Source of the DNA: Methylobacterium sp. WL1 | GTDB taxonomy: Bacteria > Pseudomonadota > Alphaproteobacteria > Rhizobiales > Beijerinckiaceae | Length of the DNA stretch: 64,000 nt | Direction of reading: 5' to 3' | Assembly (NCBI RefSeq): GCF_008000895.1 | Contig: NZ_CP042823.1 | Coordinates: 4,319,001 to 4,383,000 of the forward strand | Notes under the pieces: generated by a model | Database searches by the model: none | Told to the model about the DNA's origin: nothing | What the model saw: the letters and a program-made list of their open reading frames with translations, nothing else | Position numbers and translations under genes: made by a program | Shown here: in pieces, positions 26,956 to 35,140 of the stretch | How positions within the stretch are numbered: position 1 is the stretch's first letter | Layout: each line of letters starts with the position of its first letter

Positions 26956-27360
26956 AGACGATCCCCCGTGATTGATGCCCTCGGAGGGCCGTCCCGTCCT
27001 GGATGCGCGGCCCGACGCGCCCGACGGAAATCATCTGGAGACATAAAGTTTAATAAATATCAAAGCTGATTTCGCCCGGTCCGTTGCAATAATGTCTGAT
27101 TTTTTCTGCACTCGAACAATATAGGTATCGATCATTACCCATTTGATCATGGTGGTGTGGCGAAAGGCGGTACCGCGCTACGCCCGCCCTGGCCCCCCGG
27201 TCAGCCACGGGGATCCCGGCCGGGACGCATAAATCCGCCGCCCTGGGACGGTGCGGCGCGCGCCTACGCCCTTTGAGTGTCGTGCGCCGGGCGCGCTTCA
27301 CGCCATGGTCGGCCTGGGCCCGGGAGACCGCGAATCCCGGGGGCGGCGGCAGGACGAGCG
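26956..27360. other. intergenic region with AT-rich promoter-like core
   Basis: About 400 bases between divergent genes. The centre (27,045-27,150) is AT-rich with ACATAAAGTTTAATAAATA and TGTCTGATTTTTTCTGC, likely promoter DNA for one or both sides. I could not fix a -35/-10 pair, and the short frames here lack protein character. Confidence 0.4.
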
Positions 27361-28408
27361 ATGGCGAAGCAGATCGAGGCCGATGCGCGGACGGCGCCCG
27401 TGGACATCTCGTTCCTCATGGCCGCCCACAATGCCGCCCCGTGGATCGAGACCGCGATCCGCTCGGCCCTCGATCAGGCCGGCGTCGCGGTCGAGGTGCT
27501 GGTGGTGGACGACGGGTCGACGGACGGGACCGCTTCCGTGCTGGCGCGGCTGGCGGCGGCCGACCCGCGCATCCGCCCGATCCCCATCGACGCCGCACGC
27601 ACGCACGCGCCGCGGGGCCCGTCGGCCGCCCGGAACGCCGCCCTGGCCGCCGCACGGGGACGCTGGGTGGCGATCCTCGACGCGGACGACCTGATCGTCA
27701 CGGACCGGAGCCGCACGCTCCTGGATCTCGCCGCCGCCACGGATGCCGACCTCATCGCCGACAACCCGATCCCCTTCACCGGGGCCTTCGATCCGGGCGG
27801 GGCCGGCATGCTGGACCGCGGCCGCGAGCCCTACCTGTTCACGGTCGAACTCGCGCAGTACCTGACCTGCAACCGGATGCTCACCCCGGGGGTGAAGCTC
27901 GGCTATCTCAAGCCGATGCTGCGGGCCGACTTCGTGCGCCGGCACGGCCTGCGCTACGTGGATACGGTCCGGGTCGGCGAGGACTTCCTGTTCTGCGTGG
28001 CGGCCCTCGCGGAAGGCGCCCGCTTCGTCGTGAGTTCCTATGCGGGCTACGGGTATCGGCGGGGCCCGGCCTCGCTGTCCCACCGGCTGCGGCTCGCCGA
28101 CATCGAGCACCTCGACGCGGCCTTCGCGGCCTATGCCGAGGGCGGCGCCCTGGCCGGGCACCGGGCGCGCTCCGCCGGGATCCGGCAGGCCAGCCGCGCC
28201 TATCGCGACAGCCCGCCACCGCGCAGGTCATCGCCCGGGTGGTGGAGGCCGCGCAGGGCGGCCGGTGGCTCAGGGCGCCGCCCTGGCGCTGACCCGGCCC
28301 CGGGCCTGGCGGTTCCTGACCAGCTCGCTGATGGCCGCGGCGGGCAAGCGCGCCGGCCGTCGCCTGCGCCCCGCGATGCCGGACGCCCTTCCGGCCGGAC
28401 CACGGTGA
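27361..28408 (+). pseudogene. family 2 glycosyltransferase with two frameshifts
   Basis: ATG 27361 begins a GT2 (VDISFLMAAHNAAPWIETAI, VLVVDDGSTDGT, GPSAARNAAL, metal site AILDADD, LKPMLRADFVRRHGLRYVD, VGEDFLFCVAALAEGA). The acceptor half is paralogous to the transferase at 19897. After YRDS near 28212 the frame shifts to ATAQVIARVVEAAQGGRW, and near 28274 it shifts again to LTRPRAWRFLTSSLMAAAGK, ending at the TGA 28406-28408. Each break is explained by one missing base in a C or G run (CCC, GGG); adding two bases restores a protein of about 349 residues. Probably functional in the organism if these are read errors. Confidence 0.78.
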
Positions 28409-29343
28409 GCCCCATGCGCCTGTGCCTCTGCATCTGCACCTGCGAGCGTCCGGCGGGCCTGACGCTGCTGCTCAAGGCCATCGACCGGCAGCGGCTCGGC
28501 GACCTCGCCGAAGCCGCCCTGCGGATCCTGGTGGTCGATAACGGCCGCAGCGACGCCGCCATCCCGGTGGTGGAGGCCTACCGCACCGCCGGCCGCTTCC
28601 CGATCACCTACGCCCGCGAGGCGGTCGGGGCCTGGCGGCGGTGCGCAACCGCAGCCTCACGGCGGCCGCCACGCTCGGCGCCGACTGGATCGCCCTGATC
28701 GACGACGACGAGGTTCCGGACCGCGACTGGCTGCGCAGCCTGCTCGACACGGCGCGGCGGACCGGCGCCCCGGCCTGCGTCGGCCCGGTGGTGCCGCTGT
28801 TCGACCGGGTCCCCCCGGCCTGGGCGACGACCGGGGGCTTCTTCGCCAAGACCCTGCCGGTCCGCGATGGACTGGTGGCGGACGCCTACACGGCGAACGC
28901 GCTGCTGGACCTCCGGGTGGTGACGGCGCTGGGCCTGTCCTTCGACATGCGCTTCAACACCCTGGGCGGCGAGGACACCATCTTCTTCCGGTCGCTTCTG
29001 CTTGCCGGGCACAGGATCGCCTGGGCGCCCGACGCGATCGTGTACGACAGCATCCCGGCGCACCGGATGCGGGTGCGCTGGCTGCTGGCGCGCTGGTACC
29101 GCAGCGGCAGCGTCGAGGCCTATCTCGGCCGCCTCCGGCCGGAGACGGTGAGCGGCGGCTCAGCAACGCGGCCCGGGCCTGGCCCCGCCTCGGCGGGGCG
29201 CGCTTCGTCTCGGGATCGCCGGGCTGTCGCTCCGGCCCGCCACCCTGGTCGGCGGCTTCTACACCCTGTGCCGGGGCGCCGGGCTGCTCGCCGCCGTGCT
29301 CGGCCTGAGCTACCAGGAATACCATCCCTCCCGGCACCGGTAA
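28405..29343 (+). pseudogene. family 2 glycosyltransferase with three frameshifts
   Basis: GTG 28405 overlaps the previous stop (GTGA); ATG 28414 is also possible. The product starts MRLCLCICTCERPAGLTLLL, with ILVVDNGRSDAAIPVV. Frame breaks occur near 28627-28630 (GGGG), near 29151-29159, and near 29212-29214 (GGG); each needs one added base. The middle frame holds AVRNRSLTAAATLGADWIAL, the metal site LIDDDEVPDRDWL and FNTLGGEDTIFFRSLL. The last frame ends GFYTLCRGAGLLAAVLG and LSYQEYHPSRHR. Repaired length is about 313 residues. It resembles ExoM/ExoA-type transferases. The pattern argues for sequence errors rather than decay. Confidence 0.78.
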
Positions 29344-29468
29344 GTACGGGCTTCCAAGGGGTTCGGCCCTTTGGCGGGGTGATGGGGCGGCACGTTGAAG
29401 GCGCGCGCGGCGGTGTCGAACGCCGACGCGGCCGATCCCGCCTGCATCATGCCCGCCTGCGCCATGTC

Positions 29469-29618
29469 CCTCGCGTCACGCCCTCGCGTCACGCCCCTCG
29501 CGTCACGCCCTCGCGTCACGCCCCTCGCGTCACGCCCCTCGCGTCACGCCCCTCGCGTCACGCCCCTCGCGTCGCCCCTCGCGTCATGCCCCCTCGCGTC
29601 GTGCCCCCTCGCGTCGTG
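29469..29618. repeat. degenerate 13-15 bp tandem repeat, 11 copies
   Basis: TCGCGTC occurs eleven times in 150 bases, separated mostly by ACGCCC or ACGCCCC, so the unit is TCGCGTCACGCCCC. The eighth copy has a shortened spacer, and the last copies change ACG to ATG and then GTG. The period alternates between 13 and 15 bases, so it is not a clean codon repeat. It lies between a glycosyltransferase end (29343) and a small gene (29751). There are no spacers, so it is not a CRISPR array. Confidence 0.92.
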
Positions 29619-29750
29619 CCCGCGCGCAATCGTTCCGCAATGCAGCGTGTTTGATCGCACCGCACGCACCCGGCCGAACCGGCATCATCGTTGCAGATGG
29701 TTTGCAGGGCCTCATCCGAGGCCCGCCGCACGATGAAAGGGGTGCACGCT

Positions 29751-29849
29751 ATGGTCCTGAAGGGTTTCTCTTACGCGATGATCGGCGCCTTCGCGGGCGG
29801 TCTCGCCATGACGGTGGCCGGTTCGGCCGGAGTTCTGTTCGGCCTGTAA
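29751..29849 (+). CDS. 32-residue membrane peptide
   Basis: ATG 29751 has AAAGGGG eight bases upstream. The product is a single glycine-zipper helix, MVLKGFSYAMIGAFAGGLAM and then VAGSAGVLFGL, ending in TAA. A terminator-like hairpin follows 38 bases later. The combination of ribosome-binding site, hydrophobic product and terminator supports a real small gene. An in-frame ATG at 29733 would add six residues. Confidence 0.6.
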   Translation: MVLKGFSYAMIGAFAGGLAMTVAGSAGVLFGL

Positions 29850-29886
29850 GCCCGCACGGGCGGCCGGCCACGACGCATCGGATCCG

Positions 29887-29912
29887 CGGCGGGGTGAGAG
29901 CCCCGCCGTTTC
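29887..29912 (+). terminator. probable intrinsic terminator
   Basis: CGGCGGGG pairs with CCCCGCCG across a TGAGAG loop and is followed by TTT, 38 bases after the 32-residue peptide gene. Confidence 0.65.
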
Positions 29913-29964
29913 CATGAGCGGAGGCAGGATGAGGCGCGCCTGCCGAAGCGGTCCGCGTTGCGGC

Positions 29965-31041
29965 TCACGGATGGATCGGCCCGCCGTGCTCAACGACGAT
30001 GGGTATCGCAGCGCAGGAGCCGTTGTCGAACAGCGCGAAGACGCCACATTGCGAGCCAAAGATTTGAGAACTGTGGTGGCCGACGCCCGGCACCTCCAAC
30101 AAGGATTGCCGCAGCGCCCCGGCCGCAGCCATCGTCTTCACAAACGCGATCCCGCGTTGGAGCCGGCTCAGACCTTGCGCTTCAGCCGCACAGCTTCGGT
30201 CTAGTTGAGGATGATTTGGATCGTTGTCGTCTGTTCCAAGCAGATAAACGATGTCTTTGGCTAAATATTCCGTCCATAAAGACTCTGGATCTGACAACTG
30301 AGTCGCGTAGCGCGGCAAGCCAGTGTCCAGTCCGTATGCCCAGCGGTTGACGGCGCTGCATCCTGGCGCGGGTGCGAAGGGCCGCGCGGCATCAAAATAA
30401 AGGTAGTCGGAAGGATTGGCGACGACGTAGCGGATGTGGACACCGGCTGTCCGCAGTGGGGCCTGCCCATGCCCGACGGCCGCGTAACGTTGAACGAACC
30501 TGCCACCGGCCGAATGACCGGCGACGACGACCTTTCGCAAGTTCGGGAAAGTCTGCCGATCTGCGAGCCGGTCGAGGATCGCATCGAGAACATCGAACGA
30601 ACTGATCGAGGCCGGTGCCGCGGCGTCCCGTCCGATCGCCCAGTCATTGGGCCCCCAACGCAGGGTCGTGTCCGGGAGATGGTGGGCTGCGATATCGGCC
30701 TGGATCAGGAACTGTGGCGTGATGACGAGTGCATCGTCAGCAGCCATCCCGGCTCGAGCGACAGCATACTCCCCCGAGCGCAGGTCGCGACGTGGCCACC
30801 CATGGATGACGATCACTGCGCGCCGGATGCCGGGCTGCGACACGGTCCAGTCTTGCGTCACATGCAGCGGGACCACTCCAACGCCCTGCCGCGCCCTGAC
30901 TTCCAGCCGAGCATCTTGCACGACTGGCACAGGCGTCAGAACTTCCGGGTCCATCTCGGCCTGGGCCGATTGTAGGGCACTCATCACCCCCACAATCAGC
31001 ATCAAGGGCGTGAGCAGACAGCGAGGTGAGCGCATGGGCAT
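29965..31041 (-). CDS. secreted alpha/beta-hydrolase
   Basis: A 358-residue exported hydrolase. The N-terminus MPMRSPRCLLTPLMLIVGVM with SALQSAQA is a signal peptide. The fold shows VIVIHGWPRRD (oxyanion region), the nucleophile elbow VVVAGHSAGGRF, an acid candidate in LLGTDDNDPNH, and the histidine in VPGVGHHSSQIF. Substrate unknown; an esterase or peptidase role is possible. Start is taken at ATG 31041 because the signal peptide begins there, though an open frame extends to 31161. GC content is lower than in neighbours, so recent acquisition is possible. Confidence 0.82.
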   Translation of the reverse strand: MPMRSPRCLLTPLMLIVGVMSALQSAQAEMDPEVLTPVPVVQDARLEVRARQGVGVVPLHVTQDWTVSQPGIRRAVIVIHGWPRRDLRSGEYAVARAGMAADDALVITPQFLIQADIAAHHLPDTTLRWGPNDWAIGRDAAAPASISSFDVLDAILDRLADRQTFPNLRKVVVAGHSAGGRFVQRYAAVGHGQAPLRTAGVHIRYVVANPSDYLYFDAARPFAPAPGCSAVNRWAYGLDTGLPRYATQLSDPESLWTEYLAKDIVYLLGTDDNDPNHPQLDRSCAAEAQGLSRLQRGIAFVKTMAAAGALRQSLLEVPGVGHHSSQIFGSQCGVFALFDNGSCAAIPIVVEHGGPIHP

Positions 31042-31353
31042 CGCCAAGTGAGCCTTGTCCTGGACCGAGTCCTGCTCCGACCGCCCACTACCTGTAAATG
31101 TCCGGCGACGCAGTCCTGCTGCTGAAGGCCGAGATCTTGCGAAAACTCCAGCGTTTTGCACCGAGTCAAAACAGCCATCTATGGCGGCGCATTGAAGATT
31201 TACCTCGGTCCTGAAACGGATCCAGAGTGGGTAAACTGAGGCGTATACGGACGCGATATTTTAATGCAACCGTCTCTACGGCAAATCAGCTTGCATGCAT
31301 TCCAACTTTCCTCGGGAATATCTTGAAACATCTCCAGATCACCCGATCGCGAA
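31042..31353. other. AT-rich intergenic region
   Basis: About 310 bases, markedly AT-rich from 31,130 to 31,370, between the hydrolase start and the hmuV stop. It should hold the hydrolase promoter; no hairpin strong enough to be the hmu terminator is evident. No gene supported. Confidence 0.4.
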
Positions 31354-32178
31354 TCAGTTTTGTTGCCGACCTGCAACAGTCCGGTGCGGCAGGATGAACG
31401 GCTGGTCCGGGCCGGGGATTTTTCCGACCGGCCAGCGCACCCCGAACACCCGGGCGATCAGGTCGTCGCGGAGCACGTCCGCGGGCCGCCCGGTGGCGAC
31501 CAGCCGGCCGGCTTCGAGCACCAGCAGCGTATCGGCGTAGGCAGCCGCGAGGTTGAGGTCGTGCAGGATCGCCACCACGGCGACGCCCGAGGCCGCCAGC
31601 GCCGCGGCGGCCTCGAGGAGAGCGCCCTGGTGGTTCAGGTCGAGGCTGGCGGTGGGCTCATCGAGGAACAGCACTTGGCCGTCCGCGACCGTGCGGCCGG
31701 CCTCCATCTGGCACAGCACCCGGGCGAACTGCACCCGGGCCTGCTCGCCGCCCGACAAAGTCGGGTAGGCCCGGGTCGCGAGATGGGCGACGTCGGCCCG
31801 GTCGAGGGCCCGGGCCAGGATCGCGTCCCGGTCGCGGGCCTTGAGGCCCCGCCCGATGCCGTCGAGGCCGATCCGGGCCACGTCCGCCGCGGCGAACGGG
31901 AAGGCGAGGCGCGTGGCCTGCGGCAGCACCGCCCGCATCGCGGCGAGCCGCCAGGCCGGGATCCGCTCCACCGCCTCGCCGCCGTAGGCGACCTGCCCGC
32001 TCGTCGGGTGCAGCTCGCCGCAGAGCAGGCGCAGCAGGGTCGACTTGCCGGCGCCGTTCGGGCCAACGATCACCTGCAGGGAGCCGGCCGCCACGGACAG
32101 GGACACGTCGCGCACGAGGTCGCGACCGGCCACCGTGACGGTGAGGTCGCGGGCACGGAGCAGGGTCGGCTCAGGCAT
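31354..32178 (-). CDS. hmuV: heme ABC transporter ATP-binding protein
   Basis: A 274-residue ABC ATPase powering heme import. Walker A GPNGAGKST is at residues about 38-46, the signature TLSGGEQARVQFARVL near 140, Walker B VLFLDEPTASLDL, and the switch histidine in AILHDLNLAAAYAD. Last gene of the minus-strand hemP-hmuTUV operon, starting eight bases inside hmuU. Family assignment is secure; the heme substrate rests on operon context with hemP. Confidence 0.92.
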   Translation of the reverse strand: MPEPTLLRARDLTVTVAGRDLVRDVSLSVAAGSLQVIVGPNGAGKSTLLRLLCGELHPTSGQVAYGGEAVERIPAWRLAAMRAVLPQATRLAFPFAAADVARIGLDGIGRGLKARDRDAILARALDRADVAHLATRAYPTLSGGEQARVQFARVLCQMEAGRTVADGQVLFLDEPTASLDLNHQGALLEAAAALAASGVAVVAILHDLNLAAAYADTLLVLEAGRLVATGRPADVLRDDLIARVFGVRWPVGKIPGPDQPFILPHRTVAGRQQN

Positions 32179-33223
32179 CGGCGGCGACCCGCGCCCGGCC
32201 GAGCAGCAGCCACAGGAACACCGGTGCGCCGACCAGAGCGGTGACGATCCCGATCGGGAGCTCGGCCGGTGCCGCGACCAGCCGGGCGACGACGTCGGCC
32301 AGCACCAGGAACGCGCCGCCGAGCAGCGCCGAGGCCGGCAGCAGCAGGCGGTGCTCGGGGCCGATCGCCAACCGCAAGGCGTGCGGCACCACGAGGCCGA
32401 CGAAGCCGATCACCCCGGCCCCCGCTACGCTGGCGCCGACCGCGATGGCGACCAGAACGATGCAGGTGCGCTTCAGACGCTCCACCGGGATCCCGAGATG
32501 GAACGCCTCCGCCTCCCCGAGCACCAGCGCGTTGAGGCCGCGGCCCAGGAACGGAACGGCGAGCAGCACCGGCAGGATCAGCGGTGCCGAGGCCGCGACC
32601 TTGCCCCAGGTGGCACCACCCAGGCTGCCCAACGACCAGAACGTGAGATCGCGGAGTTGCCGGTCGTCGCTGGCATAGGTCAGCAGGCCGGTGAGCGCGC
32701 CGCTCAGCGCCCCCAGGGCGATGCCGGCGAGCAGCATCGTCGCCACCGCGGTGCGCCCGGACCGCGTCGCCAGCCCGTACAGGATCAGGGTCGCGCCCAA
32801 GCCCCCCACGAAGGCCCCGGCCGGCAGGACCAGGTAGGGCAGCGGCCCCGGCAGGCCGAAATGGGCGAGCAGCCGGTCGCCCAGCACGATGATGCAGGCG
32901 GCGGCCAATCCCGCCCCCGACGAGACCCCGACGAGCGCCGGGTCGGCCAGGGGGTTGCGGAACAGCCCCTGCATCAGCGCCCCCGAGACCGCGAGCCCCG
33001 CGCCGATCATCAGCCCCAGCAGGGTCCGGGGCAGCCGGATGTTGAGCACCACCAGGGCGTCGCGCGCCAGCGCCGGATCGCTCCCGCCCCCGGTCAGCAC
33101 CGCCAAGACCCGCTCTGGCGGGATCCGGATCGCCCCGAGGCTCACCGACAGCAGCGCGACCGCCAGCATCAGCCCGGCGAGCGCCGCCAACACCCACGGC
33201 AGGGCGGCGCGGCGGCTCAGCAT
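32171..33223 (-). CDS. hmuU: heme ABC transporter permease
   Basis: A 350-residue FecCD-type permease with about ten membrane helices. Typical motifs: RLPRTLLGLMIGAGLAVSGA, LMQGLFRNPLADPALVGVSS, GAGVIGFVGLVVPHALRL and EHRLLLPASALLGGAFLVLAD. It forms the membrane channel with HmuV. The gap to hmuT is 78 bases, the only loose junction of the operon. Confidence 0.92.
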   Translation of the reverse strand: MLSRRAALPWVLAALAGLMLAVALLSVSLGAIRIPPERVLAVLTGGGSDPALARDALVVLNIRLPRTLLGLMIGAGLAVSGALMQGLFRNPLADPALVGVSSGAGLAAACIIVLGDRLLAHFGLPGPLPYLVLPAGAFVGGLGATLILYGLATRSGRTAVATMLLAGIALGALSGALTGLLTYASDDRQLRDLTFWSLGSLGGATWGKVAASAPLILPVLLAVPFLGRGLNALVLGEAEAFHLGIPVERLKRTCIVLVAIAVGASVAGAGVIGFVGLVVPHALRLAIGPEHRLLLPASALLGGAFLVLADVVARLVAAPAELPIGIVTALVGAPVFLWLLLGRARVAADA

Positions 33224-33301
33224 CCGAGCGGCCCACTCACGACTCGGGACGCCTTGCGCGACATCGGCTCCGCTCTCTCAGGCAAAACAAGCGCGGCCCC
33301 C

Positions 33302-34192
33302 TCACTCACCCGGCAGGCCCGGGTAGATCGCGCGCATCAGCTCGGTGGCGGCCTGCGGGGTGCGCGGGCCGAAGCCGAGGAGATAGAGGCCGTCCATGGC
33401 GATCAGCCGGCCCTGTGCGGCGGCCGGGGTCCGGCCCAGGGCCGAATCGGGGGCGAACACGGTCTCGGGCTTGGGCGGCTCCGGGCCGTTCTGCATCATC
33501 ACCACGGCGTCGGGGGCGGCGGCCACGATGGCCTCGTCGGTAATCGGCTTGAACCCGGCGACGCCCGCGGCCGCGTTGGTGATGCCGGCGAGCGCCAGCA
33601 TGCCGTCGGCCGTGGACCCGGTGCCGCCCACGACCGTGCGGCCGCCCTGGAGGGAGAGGACGAGGATCGCCCGGGCCGGCGTCTCGATCCGCGCGCGCCT
33701 TTTCGCGACCTCGGCAAAGCGGGCGCGGACCTCGGCGGCGAGGGATCCGGCCTCCCGGTCCAGGCCGACCAGACGCCCGATGACGGCGATCTTGTCGAGG
33801 ACGCCCTCGGGGTTCGACGGCTCGGTCACGGTCTCGACGCGCAGGCCGGCCTCGCGCAGCTGCGCCAGCACCGCGGGCGGGCCGGCGCCCTCGGCAGCGA
33901 TCACGAGGTCGGGTCCGCAGGCGAGCAGCCCCTCGGCGGAGAGCGCCCGCAGGTAGCCGACATTCGGCTTCTCGCGCAGGGCCTCGGGCGGATACAGGCT
34001 GGTGGTGTCGACCGCGACGATCCGCGGGCCGGCGCCGAGGCGATACAGGATCTCGGTGACGGCGCCCCCGAGGGCGGCGATGCGGCCGGCCGGCGCCGGA
34101 TCGGCTTTGGCGGCGCCCCCGCGCGGGGCGAGCGCGGTCGCGGCGGCGGCGGCCAGGAGGAAGCGGCGCGACCAGGCGGGGGATGGCGTCAT
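33302..34192 (-). CDS. hmuT: heme ABC transporter substrate-binding protein
   Basis: A 296-residue periplasmic binding protein. The N-terminus SRRFLLAAAAATALAP has a twin-arginine-like SRRFLLA, so Tat export is possible. The mature part has RIAALGGAVTEILYRLGAGP, VGYLRALSAEGLLACGPDLV, and GLYLLGFGPRTPQAATEL, the HmuT/TroA-like fold. It binds heme and delivers it to HmuUV. ATG 34192 overlaps the hemP stop (ATGA). Confidence 0.9.
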   Translation of the reverse strand: MTPSPAWSRRFLLAAAAATALAPRGGAAKADPAPAGRIAALGGAVTEILYRLGAGPRIVAVDTTSLYPPEALREKPNVGYLRALSAEGLLACGPDLVIAAEGAGPPAVLAQLREAGLRVETVTEPSNPEGVLDKIAVIGRLVGLDREAGSLAAEVRARFAEVAKRRARIETPARAILVLSLQGGRTVVGGTGSTADGMLALAGITNAAAGVAGFKPITDEAIVAAAPDAVVMMQNGPEPPKPETVFAPDSALGRTPAAAQGRLIAMDGLYLLGFGPRTPQAATELMRAIYPGLPGE

Positions 34193-34431
34193 TTGGTCAG
34201 GATCAGCTTGTCGTTGGCGGTGATGCGGAGCCGGTACCGCTGGCCGGCGTGGCGGATGACGAGCTCGCGGCGCCCCTGCAGGAGGCTCGCCGGGACGATC
34301 TCGCCGTTCCGGTCCAAAGCCAACGCTTCAAAGGCCAACGCTCCCGTGGCCAACGCCCGAACCCCGGTCCGCGGATCCCCGCGGCCCGGGACGCGTGCGC
34401 CCAGATTGTCATCCCCGTCCGGACCGGACAT
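34189..34431 (-). CDS. hemP: hemin uptake protein HemP
   Basis: An 80-residue small protein whose C-terminal 35 residues carry the HemP signature: SLLQGRRELVIRHAGQRYRL then ITANDKLILTK. HemP is found at the head of bacterial heme-uptake operons, where it is thought to help induction. The start at ATG 34431 is preferred over 34485 because the longer form begins inside an inverted repeat that looks regulatory. The N-terminal half has a repetitive ALATGALAFEALALD. It starts the hmu operon and overlaps hmuT. Confidence 0.85.
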   Translation of the reverse strand: MSGPDGDDNLGARVPGRGDPRTGVRALATGALAFEALALDRNGEIVPASLLQGRRELVIRHAGQRYRLRITANDKLILTK

Positions 34432-34453
34432 CTTTGGAAGGCCTCGGCTTCGT

Positions 34454-34480
34454 TCTTTGTAACACTTCAAAATACAAAGA
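34454..34480 (-). promoter_or_regulatory. inverted repeat upstream of hemP, candidate iron/heme operator
   Basis: TCTTTGTA (34454-34461) is mirrored by TACAAAGA (34473-34480) across 11 bases, immediately upstream of the hemP start. The DNA here is AT-rich within a GC-rich genome. Position suggests an operator for an iron- or heme-responsive regulator; it does not match the Irr or Fur consensus closely. Confidence 0.45.
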
Positions 34481-34809
34481 GACATGGCAGAGATCTAACC
34501 ATAGGGGCGATCAGCGGCAGATACCAGAGCCTTCCCGGCCAGGATAAGCTTGCGCGGATATCAGTCTCATCTCTCCGATCTTCACGGCGATCATCGCGGT
34601 ACGTCCGGGCCGGAACGGCGCAAGACTGGACCACGCGCCGCGAAGCGCGTCCCGTGGTCGGTCGATACGGCGATGCCGGCGTCGAGGACCGCCGCGGTTT
34701 TTCCGGCGCACGCGGCCCATCAGGGCGCGGCGCAAGCGGGCTCGACAGAGATTCGCGGCCGCAGGCGCCGGGGCGGCGCCGGGACGCTGACGGACCGAGC
34801 GGCGCCGCC
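34481..34809. other. region upstream of hemP
   Basis: About 330 bases with no supported gene. The part next to hemP is AT-rich and probably holds its promoter; the remainder (34,600-34,800) is GC-rich without clear structure. Open frames on the plus strand across this region lack protein character. Confidence 0.35.
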
Positions 34810-34968
34810 TCAGCCGAACAGGGGCAGGCCCGCGCCGATGATGACGAGCCCGAGCACGATCAGGCTGCCGCCCGCGCTCTCCAGGGCCGCCTGCTGCACG
34901 GAGCGCTTCGGGGCGATGCCCGCGAGGGTCGCACCGGTCACCAGGCAGATCACGCTCAGGATGGTCAT
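34810..34968 (-). CDS. 52-residue membrane protein
   Basis: ATG 34968 begins MTILSVICLVTGATLAGIAP, a charged loop KRSVQQ, then SLIVLGLVIIGAGLPLFG: two membrane helices. The ribosome-binding site is weak (GGGGCAG). Codon use and the hydrophobic pattern support coding. Function unknown. Confidence 0.6.
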   Translation of the reverse strand: MTILSVICLVTGATLAGIAPKRSVQQAALESAGGSLIVLGLVIIGAGLPLFG

Positions 34969-35140
34969 GACAGCTGCCCCGGCGGTCGAATTGGACACGC
35001 GCAACGGTTTCGGTGCCGATATGGATGCAGAGCCGACGTTAACGAATGGCCTACACCGGCTCCCGGGTGCGGGGCGACGGCCCGGTCCGAGGGCCGGCAT
35101 AGCGCCTCGATCCGGCGGGCGGTTTTGCGGCCGGATGCGG

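Noticed and set aside
29469..29618. CRISPR array
   Set aside because: Repeats are 13-15 bases and directly adjoining, with no unique spacers and no cas genes nearby.
34431..34500. Classic Fur or Irr box before hemP
   Set aside because: The inverted repeat present does not match either consensus closely; reported only as a generic candidate operator.
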